A stretch of DNA of 13,656 bases from JAENVT01 sp031404635 (GTDB taxonomy: Bacteria > Actinomycetota > Acidimicrobiia > Acidimicrobiales > Ilumatobacteraceae): the NCBI GenBank assembly GCA_031404635.1, contig JANNHY010000159.1, positions 1-13,656 of the forward strand, written 5' to 3'. The position numbers were made by a program, and so were the translations under genes. Shown here one piece after another: positions 5,975 through 13,325 of the stretch. The stretch's first letter is position 1. Every line of letters begins with the position of its first letter. The notes beneath the pieces are model-generated. The model made no database searches. It saw only the letters and a program-made list of their open reading frames with translations, and was not told the origin of the DNA.

Positions 5975-7567
5975 GTGACAAACGGCGACGACATCGAATG
6001 GGGTGCGTTCACCGATGATGGGCCGTGGGTACTCGATATCGACAGCCTGTCGTGGTATCCCATCGCCGGCCTGCTTCGCCAGGCCGCCAACGCTGTCGTG
6101 CCGAACCTCACCAGGCCGCGGATGTTGCCGCCCGGTCGCCGGGTTATCACGGTCGCCGGGCGCCTCACAACGGCGATCGCGCCGTGGTGGCTACGCAAGC
6201 GACGCCGACGCTATGCATCACCAGAAGCGAGCCGCGCCGATCTGTCGGCTCGCCTCCGACGGGCTGCGGAGCGGCTCGGCCCGACCTACATAAAGCTCGG
6301 CCAGATCATCTCCGGTGGTGAAGGATTGTTCCCAGCCGAGCTGGTCAGGGAGTTCAAGCTGTGCCGTGATCAAGTCCCGGCAGAGCCATTCGACGCCGTC
6401 CGAGAAGTGGTCGAAGCCGACCTCGGGGTTCCGCTGGAGTACATCTTCTCTGCGTTCGACACAACGCCGCTCGCTGCGGCGTCGATCGCCCAGGTCCATG
6501 CTGCGACGCTTCGCAGCGGGGAATCCGTGGTGGTCAAGGTCCAACGGCCGAGCGTCGCCCATCTGGTGACAAAGGACCTGCGGGCCATGGCCTGGCTGGC
6601 GCCCCACCTCGTCGGTCGAATCCCGATCGCTTCGCTTGCCAACCCGCCGGCGCTGGTCGAGTTGTTCGCCGAGACAATCGTCGAAGAACTCGACTTTCGG
6701 ATGGAGGCGGCCAACATGATCGACGTCGCTGTCATGCTTCACGAACTGAAGCAGACCGGTTACGTCGTGCCGCGCCCGCACACCTCGCTGGTCACCCGCC
6801 GGGTGCTGGTGATGGAACGGATCGACGGGTTCAACTTCGACGACGTGGTCGGCATGAAGGACGCCGGTGTCGACACCGAGGCCGTGGTGCGCACTGCGAT
6901 GATCGCCCTCATCGAAGGGGCAATGGTCTACGGGGTGTTTCACGGCGACCTGCACGGCGGCAACCTGTTCGTGCTGCCAGATGGCCGCACGGCACTGCTC
7001 GACTTCGGCATCGTCGGTCGGTTGTCGGGCGATCGCCGGCTGGCGTTTCTACGGATGATGATCTGCGCGACCACCAACGATGTGAAAGGGCAGCTGGCGG
7101 CGATGCGCGACCTCGGTGCGCTGCCCGTCGACACCGACCTCGACGCAGTGGTGCGCGACCTGCGCCTCGACCAGACTCCGATCGACCCGACAACGCTGAC
7201 CGGCGAGGAACTGGTCGCCGAAGTGCAACGAGTCGTCAAGGCGCTGCTGGGCTACGGGGCGCGGATGCCGAAGGAGCTGATGCTCTACGTCAAGAACATG
7301 GTCTTCCTCGATGGGGCGATGGCCCGCTTGGCACCCGACCTCGATCTGCTCGCCGAAATCGCCAACATCTCGATGCTGTTTGCGCAACGCCACGGCGAGC
7401 AGTTGGGGCGGGAGCTCGGCATCGACCAGGCCGCCTTGGAGGTGAACATGGATGGCGTCAAGGCCGGCTTCGGCGTCGACCCTTCAACCGAGCAACTGAC
7501 TTACCGCGAGTTGCAGTCGAGGCGGGCGCTGATCCAGAAGCGGATGCGCGACCACGTCGGTCGCTAA
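5975..7567 (+). CDS. ABC1/AarF/UbiB-family atypical kinase
   Basis: A 530-residue member of the ADCK/UbiB protein-kinase-like family. The hallmark KxGQ motif is present (TYIKLGQ, K107 to Q110), as are the Ala-rich nucleotide loop AAASIAQVH (about 167-175), VVVKVQRP with the ATP-contacting K188, the catalytic-loop equivalent HGDLHGGN (323-330) and DFG (D343). Known relatives support isoprenoid quinone synthesis or lipid homeostasis through ATPase activity. The usual C-terminal pair of membrane helices is not evident; the tail is polar. The start is uncertain: GTG 5975 is chosen because it keeps most of the divergent spacer free, while ATG 5921 would add 18 residues of low-complexity sequence. 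It leads a tight cluster with the methyltransferase (10-base gap) and nucS. Since UbiB itself serves ubiquinone synthesis, the gene symbol is withheld. Confidence 0.9.
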   Translation: MTNGDDIEWGAFTDDGPWVLDIDSLSWYPIAGLLRQAANAVVPNLTRPRMLPPGRRVITVAGRLTTAIAPWWLRKRRRRYASPEASRADLSARLRRAAERLGPTYIKLGQIISGGEGLFPAELVREFKLCRDQVPAEPFDAVREVVEADLGVPLEYIFSAFDTTPLAAASIAQVHAATLRSGESVVVKVQRPSVAHLVTKDLRAMAWLAPHLVGRIPIASLANPPALVELFAETIVEELDFRMEAANMIDVAVMLHELKQTGYVVPRPHTSLVTRRVLVMERIDGFNFDDVVGMKDAGVDTEAVVRTAMIALIEGAMVYGVFHGDLHGGNLFVLPDGRTALLDFGIVGRLSGDRRLAFLRMMICATTNDVKGQLAAMRDLGALPVDTDLDAVVRDLRLDQTPIDPTTLTGEELVAEVQRVVKALLGYGARMPKELMLYVKNMVFLDGAMARLAPDLDLLAEIANISMLFAQRHGEQLGRELGIDQAALEVNMDGVKAGFGVDPSTEQLTYRELQSRRALIQKRMRDHVGR

Positions 7568-8514
7568 GTTCAAGGGTGTGAGCCTCGATGCGAACGCCCG
7601 GCGTTTCTCGGGTTTCGCAGATCTGTACGACGCGGTCCGCCCCGTACCACCAGCGGCCCTCGCCGAGGTCATCACCCGCTATGCAGGCGGCCGGCCCGAA
7701 CTCGTCGTCGACCTCGGTAGCGGCACAGGCCTGTCGAGCCGATGGGCCGCCGGCTGGTCGTCGAAAGTGGTCGGCGTAGAGCCCAGTGCTGACATGCGGT
7801 TGCGTGCCTCTGCGGCGCCGACCGATGCGAATGTTCGCTACGTGCCAGGTTGGTCCGATGACACTGGCCTTGGCGATGGATGCGCCGACGTCGTGCTGGC
7901 CGTGCAGGCAATGCACTGGATGGAACCGGCATCCACGTTCGGCGAGGTTGCACGGCTCCTTCGCCCGGGTGGTGTCTTCTCCGCAATCGACTGCGATTGG
8001 CCCCCATCGGTGGGCAACGCCGAGGCCGAGCAGGCGTGGCACGCGGCCAGGGCGAATGTCGCAGTGCACGAGCGCCGGCTGGCCAACGCTGCGACCGAAA
8101 CCTTGAACGAAGCCCTTCGCGCCCCCTCGTCCTCACCGCAATCCGACGACCTGCGGCCCGCCGAATCGGGTGACCCGTCCGCGGCGGCCGTGATCGGCGA
8201 CGGCGCGCACTACTGGCACAAGGGCGAGCATCTCGGCCGGATGGTGGCGAGCGGGCAGTTCCAGCACTGCGTCGAAATTGCCGCGCTCAGCGAAGAACGT
8301 GGCGATGCCGATAGGTTCGTCGAGCTGTTCCGCAGCCAAGGTGACTATCAGGCGCTGCACCGTCACGGCCTCGCTGACGCGACGTTGGGCGTCGACGAGT
8401 TCGCTCGCCGCACCCGTGCCGCGTTGGGACCCTCGAAGCGTCCCTTCTGGTTCACCTACCGCGCCCGCATCGGCGTGAGCGACCCCGACGCCTTCTGGGT
8501 CGGTCGCTAACTTC
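7556..8514 (+). repeat. Matching 3' ends of two adjacent genes
   Basis: GTCGGTCGCTAA ends both the ABC1-type kinase gene (7556-7567) and the methyltransferase gene (8499-8510). The next four bases match at three of four positions (GTTC and CTTC). Both encode a final VGR and stop just before a GTG-started gene. It may be chance in G+C-rich DNA or a trace of duplication. Confidence 0.5.
7578..8510 (+). CDS. Class I SAM-dependent methyltransferase
   Basis: A 310-residue protein starting at GTG 7578, with AAGG just upstream. Residues 43-51 are motif I, VVDLGSGTG. The acidic end of strand 2 is E68 in VVGVEPS. The downstream landmarks VLAVQAMHWMEP and EVARLLRPGGVF (motifs IV to VI region) are in the order of the Methyltransf_11 fold. 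The N-terminal ANARRFSGFADLYDAVRP is typical of the subgroup that includes trans-aconitate-methyltransferase-like proteins, which act on small molecules. The C-terminal half is less conserved and may define the substrate, which I cannot assign. It lies 10 bases after the ABC1-type kinase and 9 bases before nucS, so the three are probably co-transcribed. A link to quinone methylation is possible because of the kinase neighbour, but this is speculation. Confidence 0.87.
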   Translation: MSLDANARRFSGFADLYDAVRPVPPAALAEVITRYAGGRPELVVDLGSGTGLSSRWAAGWSSKVVGVEPSADMRLRASAAPTDANVRYVPGWSDDTGLGDGCADVVLAVQAMHWMEPASTFGEVARLLRPGGVFSAIDCDWPPSVGNAEAEQAWHAARANVAVHERRLANAATETLNEALRAPSSSPQSDDLRPAESGDPSAAAVIGDGAHYWHKGEHLGRMVASGQFQHCVEIAALSEERGDADRFVELFRSQGDYQALHRHGLADATLGVDEFARRTRAALGPSKRPFWFTYRARIGVSDPDAFWVGR

Positions 8515-8519
8515 GCGCC

Positions 8520-9179
8520 GTGCGTCTGCTCATCGCCCGCTGCTCGGTCGACTACGCCGGACGGCTCACTGCTCACCTTCCCGAGGCAGTGCGACTAATC
8601 ATGGTCAAAGCCGACGGTTGCGTGGCGATCCACGCCGACGGAGGTGCCTACAAGCCACTGAACTGGATGAACGCGCCGAACACGCTGAAGATCGGCGACG
8701 AGGCATGGACTGTGACCAATCCGAAAGGCGAGTCGCTGACGATCACGATGCATCAGGTCTTGTCAGACACCGAGACCGAATTCGGCGAAGATCCGGGCCT
8801 GCAAAAAGATGGTGTCGAGGCGCACCTGCAGGAGCTGCTCGCGGCATCGCCACACGCCATCGAGGAGGGCCTGACGCTGGTTCGCCGCGAGTACCCGACT
8901 GCAATCGGTCCGATCGACTTGTTGTGTCGCGATCGTGACGGCCAGGTGGTGGCCATCGAAGTCAAGCGGCGCGGAGAGATCGACGGAGTCGAGCAGCTCG
9001 CCCGCTACATCGACCGGCTGCACCTCGACTCGTCGCTCGGACGCGTGCGCGGTGTGTATGTCGCCCAAGTCGTCAAGCCGCAGGCGCGCCTGCTGGCCGA
9101 GTCGCGCGGCTTCCGGGTGGTCGAGGTCGACTACGACGAACTGCGCGGCCTTCGCCCCGACGACCTTCGCCTGTTCTGA
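8520..9179 (+). CDS. nucS: Mismatch-specific endonuclease NucS/EndoMS
   Basis: A 219-residue protein, the normal size for actinobacterial NucS, which cuts both strands at mismatches and replaces MutS/MutL repair in many actinobacteria and archaea. The N-terminal DNA-binding and dimer domain shows RLLIARCSVDYAGRLTAHLP and YKPLNWM. The nuclease domain begins after KDGVEAHLQELLA and carries RREYPTAIGPIDLLCRD and VVAIEVKRRGEIDGVEQLARY. The PD-(D/E)xK catalytic set is D133, E147 and K149. The C-terminal DDLRLF matches the clamp-binding tail of the family. The GTG start at 8520 fits the family N-terminus; no clear ribosome binding site is seen, so coupling to the upstream gene (9-base gap) is likely. 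It converges with trpB, 17 bases away. Confidence 0.96.
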   Translation: MRLLIARCSVDYAGRLTAHLPEAVRLIMVKADGCVAIHADGGAYKPLNWMNAPNTLKIGDEAWTVTNPKGESLTITMHQVLSDTETEFGEDPGLQKDGVEAHLQELLAASPHAIEEGLTLVRREYPTAIGPIDLLCRDRDGQVVAIEVKRRGEIDGVEQLARYIDRLHLDSSLGRVRGVYVAQVVKPQARLLAESRGFRVVEVDYDELRGLRPDDLRLF

Positions 9180-9196
9180 GCCCGCCTGGCCGCGAG

Positions 9197-10552
9197 CTAG
9201 GCCATCACGGGTACGGTGGCCATGGCGTCGGCGAGCTCTTTGTCGGTGAGGTCGTAGTCCTCCATCTCGCCGGCGAGGTAGCTCTCGTAGGCAGCCAGGT
9301 CGAGGTGGCCGTGGCCGCACAATGCGGTGAGGATGACCTTCTCCTCGCCAGTCTCCTTGCAGCGCTTGGCTTCGCGGATCGCTGCAGCGATGGCGTGCGT
9401 GGGCTCCGGCGCCGGCAGGATCCCTTCGCTGCGAGCAAACGTCAACGCACCCGCGAAGCACTCCGTCTGCGGGATGGCCTCGGCCTCGAGCAGGCCAAGC
9501 TCGTACAGGTGCGAGACCAGCGGCGACATGCCGTGGTATCGCAACCCGCCGGCATGGATCGACGGAGGGATGAAATCGTGGCCCAGTGTGTGCATCTTCA
9601 GCAACGGCGTCATGCCCGCTGTGTCGCCGAAGTCGTAGCGATACTCGCCCTTGGTCAGGCTCGGACACGCCGCCGGCTCGACGCATCGAATCGTCGGGTT
9701 CATCTTCCCGGCCAGTTTCTCGCGCAGGAACGGGAAGGCCAGGCCTCCGAAGTTCGAGCCGCCGCCGGTGCAGCCGACCAACAGGTCGGGGGTCTCGCCG
9801 ACCATCGCCAGCTGCAGCAACGCCTCCTGGCCGATCACCGTCTGGTGCAGTAGCACGTGGTTGAGCACACTGCCAAGCGAGTAGCGAGTGTTCGGATCGG
9901 CCACCGCGGCGCCGACGGCCTCGGAGATAGCGATCCCCAAGCTGCCGGGATGGTCGGGGTCCTGAGCGAGCAGGGATCGGCCGAACTCGGTGAGGTCTGA
10001 CGGACTGGAGTGCACAGTCGCGCCGTAAACCTCCATCATCACCCGCCGGTACGGCTTCGACCGGTATGAGGCGGCAACCTGCCAGATCTCACACTCCATC
10101 CCGTACTGGGCCGTGGCGAAGGCCAGCGCCGTGCCCCACTGACCGGCGCCAGTTTCGGTGGTCAACTTGGTGATGCCCTCTTGATGGTTGTAGTAGGCCT
10201 GCGGCACCGCCGTGTTCGGCTTGTGCGAACCGGCGGGACTGACACCTTCGTACTTGTAGTAGATCCGCGCCGGAGTATCGAGCGCCTTCTCCAAGCGATG
10301 AGCGCGGAACAATGGCGACGGCCTCCACAGGCGGTAGACGTCGAGCACACCACCGGGAATGTCGACGTAGCTGTCCTGGGTGACCTCCTGCATGATCAAT
10401 GCCATCGGGAACAATGGGGCGAGATCGTCGGGCCCGACCGGTTGCCTGGTGCCCGGATGGAGAGGCGGCGGGGGTGGCGAAGGCAGGTCGGGAATGACGT
10501 TGTACCACTGCGTCGGGATCTGGTCCTCGGTCAACAGGATCTTGTTCTGCAC
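9197..10552 (-). CDS. trpB: Tryptophan synthase beta chain, TrpB2 type
   Basis: A 451-residue PLP enzyme of the TrpB2 (COG1350) class, which is longer than the classic TrpB of about 400 residues. It condenses indole with serine to make tryptophan. The PLP lysine is K111 in SPAGSHKPNTA. The substrate region TTETGAGQWGTALA and the PLP-phosphate loop GCTGGGSNFGG follow, and the C-terminal TALCGHGHLDLAAY is typical of this class. The N-terminal extension (residues 1-50, with PSPPPPPLHPGT) is also characteristic. The start is GTG 10552, with GAGG seven bases upstream; no ATG lies in frame ahead of it. No trpA or other trp gene is adjacent, as is usual for TrpB2, which may act alone on free indole or in salvage. 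It is divergent from manA and convergent with nucS. Confidence 0.95.
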   Translation of the reverse strand: MQNKILLTEDQIPTQWYNVIPDLPSPPPPPLHPGTRQPVGPDDLAPLFPMALIMQEVTQDSYVDIPGGVLDVYRLWRPSPLFRAHRLEKALDTPARIYYKYEGVSPAGSHKPNTAVPQAYYNHQEGITKLTTETGAGQWGTALAFATAQYGMECEIWQVAASYRSKPYRRVMMEVYGATVHSSPSDLTEFGRSLLAQDPDHPGSLGIAISEAVGAAVADPNTRYSLGSVLNHVLLHQTVIGQEALLQLAMVGETPDLLVGCTGGGSNFGGLAFPFLREKLAGKMNPTIRCVEPAACPSLTKGEYRYDFGDTAGMTPLLKMHTLGHDFIPPSIHAGGLRYHGMSPLVSHLYELGLLEAEAIPQTECFAGALTFARSEGILPAPEPTHAIAAAIREAKRCKETGEEKVILTALCGHGHLDLAAYESYLAGEMEDYDLTDKELADAMATVPVMA

Positions 10553-10589
10553 GGCGCACCTCGTCGGGAAGCTGAAGTTGGTCGGCAGA

Positions 10590-10620
10590 ACGGTAGCCCG
10601 TCGCACCGGTAGCGTGTCGA
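10590..10620 (-). promoter_or_regulatory. Weak promoter candidate for trpB
   Basis: Read on the minus strand, TCGACA (10615-10620) matches the TTGACA consensus at five of six bases and TACCGT (10590-10595) fits the TAnnnT pattern. The 19-base spacer is on the long side. It lies in the 71-base divergent spacer between trpB and manA. No matching plus-strand pair for manA was found. Confidence 0.22.
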
Positions 10621-10623
10621 GAC

Positions 10624-11670
10624 ATGCACAGGGTCCACGGGCGGGCGCAGCACTACGCGTGGGGGGATCCATCTGCCATCCCCGAGATGCTTGGCCGAGC
10701 AGCCGACGGCCGGCCATGGGCCGAGTGGTGGATGGGCACACATACGATGGCACCATCGACGATCGACGGCGGCTCGTCACTGCAATCGGTGGCCGGCGAG
10801 CTGCCGTATCTGTTGAAGCTGTTGGCCGCTGGGCAAGCGCTGTCGCTGCAGACCCATCCGGGTCGCCTCCGTGCGGAGGAAGGATTCCAGCGCGAAGAAA
10901 TTCTCGGCGTGCCACGCGACTCACCGAGGCGCATCTATCGCGATCCATTCGCCAAGCCGGAGTTGCTGTGCGCCTTGACCCCGTTCGACACGCTGTGCGG
11001 CTTCCGCCCAGTCGATGACTCGGTCTCGCTGCTGCACGAGATCGACGCCCACGATTTGGCCGTCTTCCTACAGCACGAGAAGTTGGCCGCCACGGTCGCC
11101 GCGTTGTATCGCCGCGACCTCGACACCACCTCGACGCTCGCAGCATGCAGTCGGCACGACCGCGCCGAAGCCAATCTGGTGACCGATCTCGCCGAGGTGT
11201 ACCCCGCCGACCCATCGGTGGTGGTCACCCTGCTGCTCAATCGCGCAGTACTCGCGCCGGGAGAAGCTGTCTTCCTGGGGCCCGGCAACCTGCACGCCTA
11301 CCTGCACGGCTTCGGTGTGGAGATCATGGGCAGCAGCGACAACGTGGTGCGCGGTGGCCTTACCGGGAAACATGTGGACATCGAGGAACTGCTCGACGTG
11401 CTCGACTTCGAGCCGCTCGACGACCCCGCTGTGCGACCCGTCGAGGTCGACCCGGGCCGCTGGCGTTACGACACACCGCACACGCCGTTCGTCGTGTGGC
11501 GGTTCGAACTCGGCGACGGCCAACACAACACGCATCGCGCCACCGGCCGAGAACTGTTGTTGTGGGTGAACGGTGCCCGCCACGGCGACTGTGAGTTTCT
11601 GGCACCGGGAGAAAGCATCGAACTGCAAGGCCACGCCACCGTGTTCAGAGTCGAAGAGACAAGCGTTTGA
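10624..11670 (+). CDS. manA: Mannose-6-phosphate isomerase, class I
   Basis: A 348-residue zinc-dependent isomerase interconverting fructose-6-phosphate and mannose-6-phosphate, which supplies GDP-mannose for glycolipids and glycans. Type I landmarks are in order: YAWGDPSAIP and PWAEWWMGTH at the N-terminus; LSLQTHP with zinc ligands Q76 and H78; DPFAKPELLCAL with E113; FLGPGNLHAYLHG with H224; and the active-site segment SSDNVVRGGLTGKHVD. The C-terminal cupin part ends in ATVFRVEE. The ATG start at 10624 has only a short GAG upstream. The stop codon lies inside the left arm of a long hairpin (11663-11709). It is divergently arranged with trpB and convergent with the nucleoside phosphorylase gene. 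Confidence 0.95.
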   Translation: MHRVHGRAQHYAWGDPSAIPEMLGRAADGRPWAEWWMGTHTMAPSTIDGGSSLQSVAGELPYLLKLLAAGQALSLQTHPGRLRAEEGFQREEILGVPRDSPRRIYRDPFAKPELLCALTPFDTLCGFRPVDDSVSLLHEIDAHDLAVFLQHEKLAATVAALYRRDLDTTSTLAACSRHDRAEANLVTDLAEVYPADPSVVVTLLLNRAVLAPGEAVFLGPGNLHAYLHGFGVEIMGSSDNVVRGGLTGKHVDIEELLDVLDFEPLDDPAVRPVEVDPGRWRYDTPHTPFVVWRFELGDGQHNTHRATGRELLLWVNGARHGDCEFLAPGESIELQGHATVFRVEETSV

Positions 11671-11709
11671 CGACTCCGGCACCGTATAGGTGCCGCAGTC
11701 GTCAAACGC
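11663..11709. terminator. Long near-perfect hairpin over the manA stop, probable bidirectional terminator
   Basis: The left arm GCGTTTGACGACT (11663-11675) pairs base for base with AGTCGTCAAACGC (11697-11709). After one C-C mismatch (11676 with 11696), CGGCACC pairs with GGTGCCG, leaving the five-base loop GTATA. That gives 20 of 21 pairs. The manA TGA (11668-11670) is part of the stem. No T-run follows on the plus strand, and the minus strand shows only TTGTCTCTTC. Placement between convergent genes 56 bases apart favours a shared terminator. Confidence 0.7.
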
Positions 11710-11726
11710 CGCATGGGGTGGGGCGG

Positions 11727-12488
11727 CTACAGGCGGATAACGGCATCGAGGGCCAGGTCGAGCAGGCGGTCGCGTGCCGAGGATTGCGTCTCCCAGTGGC
11801 GGTGGTCCCACTCGTCGGCGCTGACATCGTCGCCTGCATAAAGCAACTGGCCGTAGACGGCGCCGCGGAAGGCGGCCGCGGCGAACATCGCCGCCGCTTC
11901 CATCTCTACGGTGAGGCATCCTTGCTCGCGCCGGCGGGCGACCTTGGCCGGTGTCTCGCGAAAGAACGCATCGGTCGTCCAGGTCAGGCCGCGGTCGTGG
12001 GGCACACCGGCCTCCGTCAGCACGTCGTCGATCGCAGTCAGGGCGCGCGGATGTGGCTGCACCGCTACGTCGGCCGGGGCGTAGTGGTAGCTGGTGCCCT
12101 CGTCGCGCACCGCCCCGACCGGGACGATCACGTGCCCGACGTCGAACCCGGGGCGGACGATTCCGGCGCCGCCGCATCCGATGATGTGCGTCGCGCCGAG
12201 GGCGATCACGACCTCCAGCGACGTGACGGCGGCCGGCGCGCCCACACCGGGGCTGACGAGGGCAACGTCGTATCCTCGGTGTTCGATGACGCAGATCGGG
12301 TGATCGCCGTGCTCGAACGGCACGTTGTGAACCGGCGCGACCCCGGCCGTACGGGCCCGCACCACATCGCCGAACCAGCACATCACGGCGTGCTGCGGAA
12401 AGCCCAGCAGCGGGAGGTGGATCGACGGGTTGATCACCGCCTCGGGTGAAGGATCGAACTCGAACAGCGGATGGTCGTTGGGTGTCAC
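11727..12488 (-). CDS. Nucleoside phosphorylase (uridine/purine phosphorylase family)
   Basis: A 253-residue member of the PNP_UDP_1 (NP-I) family, which splits a nucleoside with phosphate into base and ribose-1-phosphate; cytosolic. Conserved parts are VSPGVGAPAAVTSLE, the GCGGAGIV phosphate-loop neighbourhood, RDEGTSYHYAP (about 129-138) and the ribose-binding VEMEAAAMF (194-202). The GTSYHY element resembles uridine phosphorylases, but base specificity cannot be read with certainty. The start is GTG 12488, which overlaps the stop of the upstream ACP-Uma2 gene as GTGA, indicating translational coupling. The end faces manA and the long hairpin. Length is normal for the family. Confidence 0.9.
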   Translation of the reverse strand: MTPNDHPLFEFDPSPEAVINPSIHLPLLGFPQHAVMCWFGDVVRARTAGVAPVHNVPFEHGDHPICVIEHRGYDVALVSPGVGAPAAVTSLEVVIALGATHIIGCGGAGIVRPGFDVGHVIVPVGAVRDEGTSYHYAPADVAVQPHPRALTAIDDVLTEAGVPHDRGLTWTTDAFFRETPAKVARRREQGCLTVEMEAAAMFAAAAFRGAVYGQLLYAGDDVSADEWDHRHWETQSSARDRLLDLALDAVIRL

Positions 12489-13183
12489 GACACCTGGGAG
12501 ATGACGTCGGTGACGGCCGTTTCGAACCCCGGCAGCAACAGCGACGAAGCAGTGTCACCATCGCTCCATTCGTCGTACCTGCCGGTCGGGTGTAGCACAT
12601 GAAAGATCCGCTCGCCGCAGTCGACCAGCCACAACTCCTCGACCCCGACCGAGAAGTAGTGGGTCGGCTTGCGTAGCAGATCCTTGCGGCGCGTCGACGG
12701 CGACAGGATCTCGACGGCCAGGTTGGGCGACAACTTCCAGTAGCCCGACCCGGGCACCCGATCAGGGGCGTAGTAAGCCAAGTCGGGCTGATAGCCCCAG
12801 TAGTCGGCAATGCGCACATGTGGATCGGGCACCAACTCGCCGCCGTGCTCGCGGACCCAGGGCAGCAGGACCCCAATCAGGTTGACCAGGGTGAGCTGGT
12901 GGGGTCGGTCTGGAGAAGCCATCTGCACTACCTCGCCATCGTGTAACTCGGCGTGACGTAGGAGCTCTTCAGGCAGCTCGATAAAGGCGGTGGTGATCTT
13001 TTCGGCCTCTTCATCCGGAATTTCAGTCTCGAACTCCTCCTCGAGCGCCATCACCAGCTCCACCGTATCCAGTGAATCGGCACCGAGATCGTTGACGAAC
13101 GATGACTCGTTCTTCACGTCGGCTTCGTTCACCCCGAGCTGTTCGGCCACGATCTTTTTCACCCGTTGTTCGACGTTGTCCAT
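12485..13183 (-). CDS. Acyl carrier protein fused in frame to a Uma2-family nuclease domain
   Basis: A 232-residue open frame from ATG 13183, with a strong GGAAGGGGGA site upstream. Residues 1-65 are a textbook acyl carrier protein: VEQRVKKIVAEQLGV helix I, then LGADSLDTVELVMALEEEF with the phosphopantetheine Ser37, then IPDEEAEKITT. The usual helix IV of ACP is missing. From residue 66 the chain is a Uma2/DUF820 domain of the PD-(D/E)xK superfamily: FIELPEELL and HDGEVVQM, QPDLAYY with D134, LAVEILSPST with E158, then KDLLRKPTHYF, VGVEELWLVD and LLLPGF. Both parts look intact apart from the ACP tail. G+C is about 55% in the ACP part against about 64% in the nuclease part, and the ACP reads as proteobacterial. 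It could be a natural fusion, a recombination product or an assembly chimera at about base 12,988. Confidence 0.8.
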   Translation of the reverse strand: MDNVEQRVKKIVAEQLGVNEADVKNESSFVNDLGADSLDTVELVMALEEEFETEIPDEEAEKITTAFIELPEELLRHAELHDGEVVQMASPDRPHQLTLVNLIGVLLPWVREHGGELVPDPHVRIADYWGYQPDLAYYAPDRVPGSGYWKLSPNLAVEILSPSTRRKDLLRKPTHYFSVGVEELWLVDCGERIFHVLHPTGRYDEWSDGDTASSLLLPGFETAVTDVISQVS

Positions 13184-13325
13184 CGACTTCCCCCTTCCGT
13201 TATACATTGCTGCAAGACTTGTCGGAGCACGCGGCGAGAACGCATGCACCAGGAGTAAACCGTGCGATTCTATCAAATCCGACCGCACCGGGCACAGGCG
13301 CGCGGCGCGGCGGCGCTTGTCTGTG
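13184..13325 (-). promoter_or_regulatory. Spacer between fabG and the ACP-Uma2 gene
   Basis: These 142 bases hold the strong ribosome binding site of the ACP gene (minus strand, GGAAGGGGGA ending near 13188). They also hold a very G+C-rich stretch just after fabG (13298-13315) that can fold with flanking CACAG/CTGTG, and a possible -10 element TAGAAT (13267-13272, minus strand) without a good -35 partner. An independent acp promoter is common in fatty-acid clusters, but the evidence here is weak. Confidence 0.3.

Noticed and set aside
10553..11215. N-terminal extension of trpB running antisense to manA
   Set aside because: The extra residues are Arg-rich without motifs. The GTG at 10552 has a ribosome binding site and matches the TrpB2 N-terminus.
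11068..12876. Very long minus-strand frame covering manA, the hairpin and the phosphorylase gene
   Set aside because: It is a shadow of several real genes, very rich in Arg and Pro, with no recognisable domain.
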